Assembly (NCBI RefSeq): GCF_002514725.1
Contig: NZ_NTLB01000001.1
Coordinates: 1,205,569 to 1,269,568, forward strand
Reading direction: 5' to 3'
Length of the DNA stretch: 64,000 bases
DNA from: Mangrovitalea sediminis
GTDB lineage: Bacteria > Pseudomonadota > Gammaproteobacteria > Pseudomonadales > Oleiphilaceae
In this document: piece after piece, positions 1-8,749 of the stretch
Layout of the letters: the number at the start of each line of letters is the position of its first letter
Position numbering within the stretch: the stretch's first letter is position 1
Notes under the pieces: generated by a model
Database searches by the model: none
What the model was told of the DNA's origin: nothing
What the model saw: only the letters and a program-made list of their open reading frames with translations
Position numbers and translations under genes: made by a program

Positions 1-1
1 G

Positions 2-619
2 CTGGAGTGGCTGTACATCCCGGCGGTGGATATCCTGATGCATGCTTTCGTGGTCGGCGCGCCTTTCACCAACCCCTGGTATCGCAAGCGTCGCGGCCTG
101 GTCGTGGCGAGTCTGGTTATCCGCGGGAGCTTGCTGGCGGCCCTGCTGTGGTGGATGCCGATGGCATTTCTGGGATACCTGCTCGCCTATATGATGTTTA
201 TCACCGTCATGCGCCTTATGGACATGCATCAGCACACCTTCGACGTCTTCGTCAGCCAGGAGGCCGATACCAAGCCGCCGGTGCGTCCGAGTCACGACTT
301 CGAGCAGCGCAATACCTTCTCGAACATCCTGGGGCATGGCCGGTTCGTTAACCTGCTGGTGCTTAACTTCGGCTATCACAATGCCCATCACGACAAGCCC
401 AACACTCCCTGGTACCGGTTGCCGTCGCTGCATCGGGAACTCTATGGCGAGGACGACAGCCAGTGCCTGCCGTTTCGCAATGTGCTCCGCAGCTACCACC
501 GCTATCGCGTGAAGCGGGTCATGAGCGAGGAAACCGGCGATGTGCCGATCGGTACGGGGGCGGACAAGGGAATGGAATTCGTGGGTGTCTATGGGGTGTC
601 GTTTTTGACGGCGTTGTAG
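2..619 (+). CDS. fatty acid desaturase, C-terminal part (5' end outside window)
   Basis: This is the C-terminal ~205 residues of a membrane fatty acid desaturase; the open frame runs off the left edge, so the first His box is not visible. Two hydrophobic spans precede an HQHTF box (about nt 226-240), and a HNAHHDKP box follows at about nt 377-400. These match the second and third histidine clusters that bind the diiron centre in the family. The enzyme would insert a double bond in a membrane lipid or acyl chain using ferredoxin or cytochrome b5-type electrons. Substrate and regiochemistry cannot be read from this fragment. The next gene is convergent, so desaturase is the last gene of its transcript. 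Confidence 0.85.
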   Translation: MEWLYIPAVDILMHAFVVGAPFTNPWYRKRRGLVVASLVIRGSLLAALLWWMPMAFLGYLLAYMMFITVMRLMDMHQHTFDVFVSQEADTKPPVRPSHDFEQRNTFSNILGHGRFVNLLVLNFGYHNAHHDKPNTPWYRLPSLHRELYGEDDSQCLPFRNVLRSYHRYRVKRVMSEETGDVPIGTGADKGMEFVGVYGVSFLTAL

Positions 620-642
620 ACGGTTGACTGTTTATCGCTAAA

Positions 643-677
643 CGGCGGGCGAGAGGGTGGCCCCTGCGCGCCCGCCG
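643..677. terminator. GC-rich hairpin between convergent genes
   Basis: A perfect 9-bp inverted repeat (cggcgggcg at 643-651 with cgcccgccg at 669-677) sits between the stop codons of the desaturase and the M16 protease. There is no clear U-tract on either side. It may be a bidirectional terminator or an mRNA 3'-end stabiliser. Confidence 0.45.
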
Positions 678-690
678 GAATTCCGTGAAG

Positions 691-3360
691 TTATTGTGGT
701 GTCGGACCCTTCACCGCAGTGACGAACGCGGCGGGCCTGACGTGCTGTTTGAAGGCCATCTGCACGGCCTTCGCCGTCAGGTGCAGGTAGTGCTCGCCCG
801 CAATGTGAACGGCATCCAGCGGCCGTCCTTCCAGAGACAACTGCAGCAACTGCCCACCAATGGCGCCAAAGCTCGACTCGCTGAGGGGGATCATCCGCAG
901 GAGCAGACCTTTGGCCCGTTCCATATCATTCGCCGGTACCGGTTTGTCTTGCAGGCGCTTCAGGTCCCGCACGATCAGCGCCCTGGCTTTCGAGACATTT
1001 TTCGGATCGCAGCCGTAGGACACGGAATAGGTGCTGCGGTGCTTGTTGAAATCGAAGCCGGTATCGACGCTATAGACCAGCCCGCTCTGATCCCGTAGAT
1101 CCCGATACAGCCAGGAGGCATAGAAGCCCCCGCCCAGAACCTGGTTACCCAACTGCAGGGCGTAATGGGTCGGGTCGTTGTAGGTCACGTCGACGGTCTG
1201 AGCCAACTGGACGCTGTCCTGGGAGGCACTGCTGTCGGGCACATGCAGTTCGCCGGGCTTGTTGGGCGGCACAGCGGGGTAGCTGGTCTTGGGCTTGGGC
1301 CCGTGAGCCTTCCACTGACCGAAATCGGCCTCGACGACTTTCTTCGCCTCTGCCGTGGTGATCTTGCCGACAACGACGATGGTCGTCATATCCGGACGGT
1401 AGGCTTTGTCACGGTAAGCCTTGACCTTGGCCAGCGACAGGCTGTCGATGGACTTTGGCGTGGCATAGCGAAGATCCGGGTCGTGCGCCGGATACAGGGC
1501 CTTGTCCAGGCCCATCATCGTCAGGAAATCCGGCGACTGGATCTGTCCGGCCGTGGCGGAAGCCTCCTGGTGCTGCACGATGGTGAAGGCTCTGGCCGGC
1601 AGTGCCGGGTGGAGTTCATTGTCGGCAAGCAGTTGCATCCCCTGCGCAAAATGCTCGGCGGGGACGGCCAGGGAGAAGCTGGCACCGGCATTTTCCTTGG
1701 CGCTGATGTTGTCCAACGCACGTTGGAAATGCAGCCGGTCCAGGTGGGTTGTACCAAACTGATAGAGGCGGTCGAGGACGCCCGAGATCCCTTTCTCGCC
1801 CTTGGCGGCTTGCAGGTCCTCATTGGTGTCGATACCGCCGTAGACTTCTACGGTATTGCTGATGCTTTCCGGCTGCACGATCAGCTTGAGGCCGTTATCC
1901 AGCGTGTAGGTCGTGGGATGCAGGCGCGAAGGGGGCACGGACAGCCTGGACAGTGCCTTGCTGGCCCAATCCGGCAGTGTGACCGGCTTGCTGGGCGAGG
2001 AAGAGAAGCTCTCGCTGCCGCCGAAGCCCTTGCCTGCGATGGGTTTGCCGGAGCTTTGGGGTGTCAGGACGGCGGTCACCTGATGTGCCGGTGCGAAGGT
2101 GGCCTTCGCCAGCGCATCGACTTTGGCGGGCGTGACCGCCTCGATGGCCTTTTTCATCGAGTCAGGCGATGACTGTCCGTCGAAGGCAACGGCATTGGAC
2201 CAGGCATTGGCCAGCCCCTGCACCGAGTTCTTCTCGAATTCCAGCTTGGCGATGGCCATGCGTTTGGCGGCTTCCACCAGTGCCGGATCGATGCCCTTGT
2301 CCACCGCCCGCTTCATGATCGTCTGCATCCGCGTGATGATGGGCTTGGGGTTACCGCCGCGAGGGAAGATCCCGACGGCCATGCCGACGCCGGCGCGCGG
2401 CATTTCCTGCAGGGCAAAGCCGCCGGCGAGCGCGGTGCCGTCAAACCCCATACCGGCCAGATCCGCCCGTTGCGAACCCAGGGCGTTGGCCATCACCAAG
2501 GCGGTGGCGTAGTCCTTATCCTTGGTGCCCGGCATGCGCCACGCCATATAAACGGATCCGTAAGGACTGTCGGTGGGCAGTTTGATGGTCTCGGCTTTGA
2601 CCGGCTGGAAGTGGAATGCCGGGCGGGCCGGCAGCGTGCGGCTCGGGATGCTGGCGAACAGTTCCCGGATTTCGGCCAGGGTCTTCTGCGGATCGACGTC
2701 GCCGGCGATCACCAGGATGGCGTTGTTCGGTGCGTACCAGCTGTCGTGAAAGGACTTCAGCATGGCCGCGGTGGTTTTGTTGAACGAAGGGCGGGTGCCC
2801 AGCGGTGTATGTTCATAGGGCGTGCCCTTGAACAGGTGTGCCTGTAGCTGGGAGTAGAACTTGAAACCGGGATTCGACAGGTCGCGGGAGACTTCCTGTT
2901 CGATAGCGCCGCGCTCCTTTTTCCAGTCGGCGGCATCCATGTTCGCGCCGCGCATGCGCAGGCTTTCCACGTGCAGGGCGACGTTCAGGTCCTGCGCCGG
3001 GGTAACGACATAATATTGGGTGACCGACTGGGTGGTCTGCGCATCGAAGGCGCCGCCCAGGTTGGCGGTGATGGCAGCCAACTGGTCCTTGCTGAGCCCG
3101 GGGCTGCCCCGGAACATCATGTGCTCGACGGCGTGGGCGGTGCCCGGAAAGCCCTTGGGAACTTCGTTTGAGCCGACCAGGTAATTGACTTCGGTGGTCA
3201 CGACCGGCGCCAGTCTGTCCTGCACGATCACGACCCGCAGGCCGTTACTCAGGGTGGCGCGGGTGACTTCGCTATCGGTCGTTTTCGCCAGGGCGCCTGT
3301 TGCTGTCCATGCCAGCGCCATGGCCGTCACCAAAGTTTTCAGTCGTTTGTTCACGCTCAC
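691..3360 (-). CDS. M16 family zinc metalloprotease (pitrilysin-like), exported
   Basis: The product is an 889-residue two-lobed M16 protease with an N-terminal signal peptide (cleavage near Ala25). The inverted zinc motif HAVEH lies at residues 76-80, and the third ligand is probably Glu156 in GAIEQEV, at the usual spacing. The C-terminal half (about residues 480-880) repeats the M16 fold without a second HxxEH, as expected for the inactive lobe of a single-chain enzyme. It probably degrades peptides in the periplasm or at the outer membrane. An SbmA-type peptide transporter lies 200 bp upstream on the same strand, which would fit peptide import and degradation, but co-transcription is not shown. 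Substrate unknown. Confidence 0.93.
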   Translation of the reverse strand: MSVNKRLKTLVTAMALAWTATGALAKTTDSEVTRATLSNGLRVVIVQDRLAPVVTTEVNYLVGSNEVPKGFPGTAHAVEHMMFRGSPGLSKDQLAAITANLGGAFDAQTTQSVTQYYVVTPAQDLNVALHVESLRMRGANMDAADWKKERGAIEQEVSRDLSNPGFKFYSQLQAHLFKGTPYEHTPLGTRPSFNKTTAAMLKSFHDSWYAPNNAILVIAGDVDPQKTLAEIRELFASIPSRTLPARPAFHFQPVKAETIKLPTDSPYGSVYMAWRMPGTKDKDYATALVMANALGSQRADLAGMGFDGTALAGGFALQEMPRAGVGMAVGIFPRGGNPKPIITRMQTIMKRAVDKGIDPALVEAAKRMAIAKLEFEKNSVQGLANAWSNAVAFDGQSSPDSMKKAIEAVTPAKVDALAKATFAPAHQVTAVLTPQSSGKPIAGKGFGGSESFSSSPSKPVTLPDWASKALSRLSVPPSRLHPTTYTLDNGLKLIVQPESISNTVEVYGGIDTNEDLQAAKGEKGISGVLDRLYQFGTTHLDRLHFQRALDNISAKENAGASFSLAVPAEHFAQGMQLLADNELHPALPARAFTIVQHQEASATAGQIQSPDFLTMMGLDKALYPAHDPDLRYATPKSIDSLSLAKVKAYRDKAYRPDMTTIVVVGKITTAEAKKVVEADFGQWKAHGPKPKTSYPAVPPNKPGELHVPDSSASQDSVQLAQTVDVTYNDPTHYALQLGNQVLGGGFYASWLYRDLRDQSGLVYSVDTGFDFNKHRSTYSVSYGCDPKNVSKARALIVRDLKRLQDKPVPANDMERAKGLLLRMIPLSESSFGAIGGQLLQLSLEGRPLDAVHIAGEHYLHLTAKAVQMAFKQHVRPAAFVTAVKGPTPQ

Positions 3361-3561
3361 TCCTTATTGTTGAAATCTACGCTAACCCTCGGCCGGAAAT
3401 GGCGGCTGGCCCAAGGGTTGTTGGCTGTGACACGCCGCTCAATGCGTTAACTGTCGGCGAAAGGACGAGATAGCCGCCGTCCTGTGATCGTTGCGGGCGG
3501 CGGCAGTTCCGTTACGGATATTCCATGATGGCTACAAAGCTTGTTGGCGAAGTGGATCTTT

Positions 3562-4851
3562 TTAATCCACCGGCTCCACGCTGGCCAGGTATTGCTGATC
3601 GATTTCCGGCAGCGGTTCGTTATTCAGCTCCGCCTCAAATGACCGCAGACGTTTGTAGATGGATTGCAGTTCAACGATGGTCGTCCAGGAGTTGACCAGA
3701 TACTGAAACGAATTTTCCACCTGATTGAAGGCGTTCAGAATGCGCTGCATGATGCCGAAGGTGAGCGCGCCGGCCACGATGGACGGCGCCAACGCGATAA
3801 AGGGAATGAACTGGCCCACGTTCAGATAGCTGTAACGTACCACGTTGAAATACAGGTAATTGAAATATATTCGGAAATAGTTGCGGCGCACGGCGGCAAA
3901 CAGTTCCTTTAGGGATTGCGGCTCGGCCCGGTGGTGGGCGTCTTCACCGTAAACCAGTTCCTTACGATAGGCTGCCTCCACCCGCTGGTTCTTGAATTCC
4001 AGGCCCGGCAAACGTATCCCGACCAGCGCCAGCAATCCTGTGCCGAACACCGACCAGATGATGGCCACGAACACCAGTGCCTGAGGTACCTCGCCGATCA
4101 GCGGCAGTACCTTCACATGGCCGGACAGATTCCACAGGATGGGCAGGAAGGCCAGCAGGGTCATCACCGACCCGAGGAAGCTCACGCCCAGGTTCTCCAC
4201 CGTGCTGGCAAAGCGCATGGTGTCTTCCTGAATCCGCTGGGATGCCCCCTCGATATGACGCAGTCGTTGCCAGTGGTGTGTGTAGTAATCGTTCATGGCC
4301 GTACGCCAGCGGAACACATAATGGCTGACGAAGAAGCGGTTAAACACGGCCACCATCACCGCCACCATGATGATCACTGCCACGGTGGCCAACTCGTTGT
4401 AGTAGCTGTTGATGGTGATACTTTCCGGTTTGGACAGCGCCCGCTGGATTAGATCATAGAAGCCGCCGTACCACTTGTTCAGCATGACGCTGACCTGCAC
4501 CTGGAACCAGGTGATAAAGACGATCAGCGCCGAACCCAGGACCGACCATTTGGCCCACTTAGTACCGGCCCGGAACATCCAGGCCCCGATGAAAATCACA
4601 TAGGCCAGGAACATATATTGATAAGACCAGAAGTCCTGCGCGTCCTTGGCGGCATTGTGGAATGCCGCCTTGGCTGCGGCATCAGCATGTGCCGCCAGGG
4701 CCTGGGGAAAGTGCAACCCGACCAGGGCCCCGAGGCTGAGCGTCGGCCCCCAGTGCTGGGCATACAGATACCAGCCGAGAATGCAGACCAGCGCCCAGAC
4801 GGCGAAAGAGGCAAAGAACCATTTGGGTTTGGGGAAAAAGGACAGGAACAC
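3562..4851 (-). CDS. sbmA: SbmA/BacA-like inner-membrane peptide transporter
   Basis: The 429-residue protein begins with MFLSFFPKPKWF and has the multiple hydrophobic spans and C-terminal region (NQVENSFQYLVNSWTTIVEL) typical of SbmA/BacA. These are proton-driven relatives of ABC exporter membrane domains that lack the ATPase. They import proline-rich antimicrobial peptides, microcins B17 and J25, and bleomycin-like compounds. No ATPase domain follows, so it is SbmA-type rather than an ABCD fusion. The start is GTG at 4849-4851, preceded by a GAAGGG Shine-Dalgarno; an extended frame upstream has no family similarity. Physiological substrate is unknown in most bacteria. Confidence 0.9.
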   Translation of the reverse strand: MFLSFFPKPKWFFASFAVWALVCILGWYLYAQHWGPTLSLGALVGLHFPQALAAHADAAAKAAFHNAAKDAQDFWSYQYMFLAYVIFIGAWMFRAGTKWAKWSVLGSALIVFITWFQVQVSVMLNKWYGGFYDLIQRALSKPESITINSYYNELATVAVIIMVAVMVAVFNRFFVSHYVFRWRTAMNDYYTHHWQRLRHIEGASQRIQEDTMRFASTVENLGVSFLGSVMTLLAFLPILWNLSGHVKVLPLIGEVPQALVFVAIIWSVFGTGLLALVGIRLPGLEFKNQRVEAAYRKELVYGEDAHHRAEPQSLKELFAAVRRNYFRIYFNYLYFNVVRYSYLNVGQFIPFIALAPSIVAGALTFGIMQRILNAFNQVENSFQYLVNSWTTIVELQSIYKRLRSFEAELNNEPLPEIDQQYLASVEPVD

Positions 4852-5132
4852 GGATTAAGACCCTTCTCAAAATACAACGGGGGACCGGCGCCCGTGAAGA
4901 CGCCCAAACATCTGATTAGAGCATAAGCGGCGATAAAAGTTTTGGGGAGCTTTCGCGGTTTCTGGTTTGTGACGAGGTGGTAATGCGCGGGTGTGTTCCA
5001 GTAGCCGATGACCGTCAGGAGTGGTGTAAAGCCACAAGATGGCGGAGAGTCGGTGGACCGCGACGAGGAGCGGTTGTTATCGAAACGGTGCGGATGCTGC
5101 GGGCAAAAGGGCCGGCAACATCCGCCCTGACC

Positions 5133-6929
5133 TCACCGGCTCGCCATAAAGGCCCGCCATCCTCCTAAGTGAGTAATCTCCTCTGCGCCTTCCAGGCCAC
5201 AGGGCTCACAGATAAACCCGCTGACCCAGCGACCGTCCGCCAGCTCCACCTTGCCGATGCCCAGCGGCGCGGGAATGCCGGCGACGAAGCTGCCGAAGCG
5301 GTCGGCGGGCACCCGCCAGATTTCCACCGGTAACGCGCTGCCCTGCGCCCTGTCGCGGACCAGTCCGGGGCGGTAGGGAGGACCGCCGGCGAGCGCATAC
5401 ATGCGGTAGTGGGGGGCGGTATCGGTGGTTTCGACCAGAACGGCGCGGCGCTCGGTGAGCTGGTGATTGAGCGGCAGGCCGGACAGGTGGGCGCCGCAGA
5501 CCAGCACGTCGATGGTGCCGGTAGTCGGCAGCTCGGTAGGCAGCGGCAACGGCTCGTCGAGGGCGCCGACGCGGTCCACGGTGCGTCGGTGCAGGCGGTC
5601 GCCCAATGCCAGCAGGGCTTCGTCGCAGAATGCCGGGGCAAACAGGGTGACGCCCCAGGGCAGGCCGTTGGACAGCCAGCCGGCAGGCACGGCCAGCGCA
5701 CTGTAGTCGAGCAGGTTAACGAAATTGGTGTAGGTACCGAGGCGGCTGTTCAGCGTGATCGGATCGGCCTCGAGCTGTGCCCGGGTATAGATGGTCGGTG
5801 CGGTGGGCGTCAGGATCAGGTCGACATCTTTCCAGCAACGGTCGGCCTGCAGTTTCAGCGCCTGAAGGCGATAGCTGGCGGCGAAGGCCGATTCGGCGTC
5901 GAATTCGGTGGCCTTGCCGATGATCTGGCGGGTGACCGGCAGCAGGGCATCGGGCTGGTTTTCGATCAGGTCCTTGACGACGTGATAGCGTTCGGCGACC
6001 CAGGGCCCTTCGTACAGCAGGCGGGCTGCATCGAGATGCGGTTGCAGGTCCACTTCGACGGCCTCGCCTCCAAGCGCCTGCAGATGGGCAATGGCGGCGT
6101 CGAACAGGGCGGCGGCGTCATTGTCGCCATCGAAAAAGCGTTGGTCGGGTTTGGGTACGCCGAAGCGGAAGCCCGGGGCCCAGGCGGGCGTACCCGCCGG
6201 CAGAGGGCGCTGCCAGGGATCATCGGGATCGACTGCACTGGCTACTTGCAGGATCCGGGCAGCTTCGGCGTGACTGCGGGCGAAGATGGAGACGCAGTCC
6301 TGGCTCAGGCAGGCTGGCACGACACCGCGCAGGCTGAGGCGGCCCTTGGTCGGTTTGAGACCCACCAGGTTGTTGAACGAGGCGGGCACGCGGCCGGAGC
6401 CTGCGGTGTCGGTGCCGAGAGAGAATGTGACGAGACCCAGGGCAACGGCAACTGACGATCCGGAGGACGAGCCGCCGGAAACATAGTCCGGATCGATACT
6501 GTTGGCGCAGGGCCCCCAGGGCTCTGGAGACCGCATCCCGACCAGGCCGGTGGCAAATTGGTCGAGATTGGTTTTCCCGACCGGAATGGCGCCGGCGGCA
6601 ATCAGTTGTTCGACCACAAAGGCGCTGTCGGTCGGGGTATAGCGATAGGCTTCACAGGCCGCAGTGGTGTCGATCCCGGCCAGGTCGATATTGTCCTTGA
6701 TGGCAAAGGGAACGCCATACAGCGGGAGATCCTCAGGACTGGCGGTGTCCAGACGGGCCAGATAGGGTTCCAGTTCGGTCTCGCTCAGGCGGTGAATCCA
6801 GATATTGCGCTCTTCGAACTGTGCGGCCCGCCGGGCAATGGCGGCCAGTACCTGGCGCGGCGTGGTTGTGCCGTTACGGTAGGCGTCCTGCAGTGCGGTC
6901 AGGCCCAGGGAGAGGGTTTCTGCGGTCAT
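5133..6929 (-). CDS. atzF: allophanate hydrolase
   Basis: This enzyme hydrolyses allophanate to ammonia and CO2, the second step after urea or guanidine carboxylation. Residues 1-450 are an amidase-signature domain: Lys78 in FAIKDN, the cis-Ser region GGSSSGS at 152-158 and nucleophile Ser178 in GTDTAGSGR form the Ser-cisSer-Lys triad. A roughly 130-residue C-terminal domain, ending in GGWRAF, is the accessory domain of full-length allophanate hydrolases (~600 aa). The ATG at 6929 follows AAGGAG eight bases upstream; 12 extra residues are possible in frame but unlikely. No urea/guanidine carboxylase or carboxyguanidine deiminase gene is adjacent, so this is an orphan. Its leader carries a guanidine-I riboswitch, pointing to guanidine degradation. 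Confidence 0.93.
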   Translation of the reverse strand: MTAETLSLGLTALQDAYRNGTTTPRQVLAAIARRAAQFEERNIWIHRLSETELEPYLARLDTASPEDLPLYGVPFAIKDNIDLAGIDTTAACEAYRYTPTDSAFVVEQLIAAGAIPVGKTNLDQFATGLVGMRSPEPWGPCANSIDPDYVSGGSSSGSSVAVALGLVTFSLGTDTAGSGRVPASFNNLVGLKPTKGRLSLRGVVPACLSQDCVSIFARSHAEAARILQVASAVDPDDPWQRPLPAGTPAWAPGFRFGVPKPDQRFFDGDNDAAALFDAAIAHLQALGGEAVEVDLQPHLDAARLLYEGPWVAERYHVVKDLIENQPDALLPVTRQIIGKATEFDAESAFAASYRLQALKLQADRCWKDVDLILTPTAPTIYTRAQLEADPITLNSRLGTYTNFVNLLDYSALAVPAGWLSNGLPWGVTLFAPAFCDEALLALGDRLHRRTVDRVGALDEPLPLPTELPTTGTIDVLVCGAHLSGLPLNHQLTERRAVLVETTDTAPHYRMYALAGGPPYRPGLVRDRAQGSALPVEIWRVPADRFGSFVAGIPAPLGIGKVELADGRWVSGFICEPCGLEGAEEITHLGGWRAFMASR

Positions 6930-6942
6930 GGTGTGAACTCCT

Positions 6943-7086
6943 TCAGGCCGCTCGGGAGCGGACAAGGCAGCCGGTGCTGCGTCGTGAAAGGGGGCGCCGG
7001 CGCGATGGCCGCGTAGCGTCTGCCGTACCGCGGAAACCGTCCGGGCGACAGGGCGTTACGGTGATGGGAGGGCATGACAGTGACAT
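6943..7086 (-). CDS. possible 47-residue leader ORF between riboswitch and atzF
   Basis: A 47-codon frame starts at an ATG preceded by a strong GAGGAGAGAG Shine-Dalgarno and stops 13 bases before the atzF start. The predicted peptide is Arg/Pro/Ser-rich and looks like nothing I recognise. It may be a translated leader that couples the riboswitch to atzF, or the remnant of a deleted gene (for example a carboxylase-associated gene). The quality of the ribosome binding site is the only positive evidence. Confidence 0.3.
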   Translation of the reverse strand: MSLSCPPITVTPCRPDGFRGTADATRPSRRRPLSRRSTGCLVRSRAA

Positions 7087-7149
7087 GGACTCTCTCCTCA
7101 AGACATGCATTACCGGCGTTAAACAGGACGATGGGAGACGCGATTGATG

Positions 7150-7262
7150 CCATTCTCCCGGGCTTTTGTCCCGCCGTGTAACCCCTGCATGAGAGAGGTC
7201 GGTAACTCTCGGACCAGTCATCCGAAGCGCCTTGATTCGGACCGGAACCCTAGTTACCCATT
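7150..7262 (-). promoter_or_regulatory. guanidine-I (ykkC subtype 1) riboswitch
   Basis: Read on the minus strand, this leader contains the near-invariant blocks of the ykkC/guanidine-I aptamer in order: ctagggttccgg (about 7244-7255), gactggtccgagag (about 7208-7221) and acacggcgggacaaaagccc followed by gggaga (about 7154-7180). The aptamer binds guanidinium and turns on guanidine export or degradation genes. It lies ~220 bases upstream of atzF on the same strand. No U-rich terminator follows. A gggaga/tctccc pairing just after the aptamer and complementarity between the aptamer segment ctctctc and the downstream gagagag Shine-Dalgarno suggest translational control (inference). Confidence 0.95.
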
Positions 7263-7335
7263 TCGCGCCGGGGCAGCGGACTGCACCCATCGCTTTTCGG
7301 AGGCCGATAAAAAACAGCTCCCGCGTTGGAGGCTT

Positions 7336-7351
7336 TGCAGATGGTGTGCCA
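7336..7351 (-). promoter_or_regulatory. sigma-54-like promoter upstream of the riboswitch
   Basis: On the minus strand the sequence TGGCACACCATCTGCA matches the sigma-54 consensus TGGCACGNNNNTTGCA at the -24 GG and -12 GC with correct spacing. A transcript from here would start near 7325, about 60 bases before the aptamer. Nitrogen (NtrC-type) control would suit a gene that releases ammonia. No activator site was identified. Confidence 0.6.
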
Positions 7352-7468
7352 GCTCAGGTCTTTTCCCCGCGAGACGAGGCAGGAAACGGCATCATCGATA
7401 GTCTCGAAGTGCCCCAGTGGTGCCGTGACGGCTCCGTTCTGGTGCGCTGCGCCTTGTTTTGGTGCCGT

Positions 7469-8656
7469 TCAGGCTGTCTGGCGGTCGGCGGCTCCGGGAC
7501 GAACCCACAGCATCAGCAGCAGACTTGCCGCCAGCGCACAGCCGGCCGAAAAGGCGAAGGCCACCAGGGGACTGCTCGCCTGCCACAAGGCGCCGAATAC
7601 CAGCGAAGCCGGCAACAGCATGACCCCGCTGGTGAGGTTGAACCAGCCGTAGGCGGTACCGAGACGGTCTGCCGGCGCCAGGTCGGCGACCAGGGCTTTT
7701 TCCGATCCCTCGGTGGCCGCCAGAAAGAGACCGTAGAAGGCAAACAGCGGCCAGAGCGTCGCCGGCCCCCACAGGTCCAGGCCGAGGAGAATGTAGAACA
7801 GGCCGTAAACCGCCCAGCCGAGAATGATCAGGCGGGTGCGGCCGAGACGGTCCGACAGGGCCGACAGCGGTGTTGAAAAGACGGCGGCGATGCCGGAAAC
7901 CAGCGCCCACAGCAGGGCGACATGCGCTGCGTCGAAGCCCAGCGTCTGGGCGCGTAGCAGCAGGAACATATTGGAGGAATTGCCCAGCGTGAACAGCGCC
8001 AGCGTCAGCAGGTAGCGCTTATAGCGAGGGGGGAAGTCTTGCAGCCGCCAGGAAAACGGCGCTTTACGCTGGAGGGTCATGGCTTCCGGCTCGCGAATGG
8101 CCAGCGTCAGCGCCAGGGTGAGAAACCCCGGTACGGCTGACCAGAGGAAAATATCTCGCAGCGGCACCTCGTGGGACAGCAGCAAGGCTGCGACCAGTGG
8201 GCCGATAACGGCGCCCATATTGTCCATGGTGCGATGCAGGCCGAAGGCGAGTCCGCGGCGTTCGCTGCCCGCCGCCTGGGCGAGGATGGCATCGCGCGGC
8301 GAGGTGCGTAGACCCTTGCCGACACGGTCGGCGAAACGCAACACCAGCAGGAAGGGCCAACTTTGGGTCAGGGCGATCAGCGGCCGGGCGATGGCGGCAA
8401 CGCCGTAGCCTGCGATAACCCAGGGTTTGCCATGCCGGGAACGATCGGTAATCACGCCGGAAAAGAGCTTGAGCAGGCTGCTGGTGGCTTCGGCGACACC
8501 TTCGATCAGGCCCAGGGCCTTCGGTCCCGCCATAAGGACAGAGGCGAGATAGAGCGGAATCAGCGGATACAGCAGTTCGCTGGCGGAGTCGTTCAAAAGA
8601 CTGACGAGTCCCAGCAGCCAGACGGCTTGTGGCAGACGGAACAGGGCTGCAAACAT
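7469..8656 (-). CDS. MFS transporter
   Basis: This is a 12-TM major facilitator protein of 395 residues. The loop 2-3 signature appears as GVITDRSRHGKPW, and a second conserved loop, RVGKGLRTSPRDA, follows TM4. The start at 8656 has a GGGAG Shine-Dalgarno and gives MFAALFRLPQ directly before TM1; a longer in-frame reading adds 28 non-hydrophobic residues and is less likely. It is transcribed toward the guanidine riboswitch and atzF but ends 118 bases before the sigma-54-like element, so it is probably a separate unit. Substrate is not predictable; drug or metabolite efflux is typical for this subgroup. Confidence 0.88.
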   Translation of the reverse strand: MFAALFRLPQAVWLLGLVSLLNDSASELLYPLIPLYLASVLMAGPKALGLIEGVAEATSSLLKLFSGVITDRSRHGKPWVIAGYGVAAIARPLIALTQSWPFLLVLRFADRVGKGLRTSPRDAILAQAAGSERRGLAFGLHRTMDNMGAVIGPLVAALLLSHEVPLRDIFLWSAVPGFLTLALTLAIREPEAMTLQRKAPFSWRLQDFPPRYKRYLLTLALFTLGNSSNMFLLLRAQTLGFDAAHVALLWALVSGIAAVFSTPLSALSDRLGRTRLIILGWAVYGLFYILLGLDLWGPATLWPLFAFYGLFLAATEGSEKALVADLAPADRLGTAYGWFNLTSGVMLLPASLVFGALWQASSPLVAFAFSAGCALAASLLLMLWVRPGAADRQTA

Positions 8657-8749
8657 ATTGGACTCCCAACCGGTCCTTTGTGAGAGATGACGCTTCTTGC
8701 CAAAGACACGTACACTGCGCCAAAACCCGATACCGGACAAGTCCTACGC

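Noticed and set aside
691..2172. Long plus-strand open frames opposite the M16 protease (for example 1165-2172)
   Set aside because: They are antisense to a clearly conserved protease and reflect high GC codon bias; no motif or Shine-Dalgarno supports them.
3361..3561. Possible small RNA or terminator between sbmA and the M16 protease
   Set aside because: No stable hairpin with a U-tract or RNA family signature was visible in this 200-bp gap.
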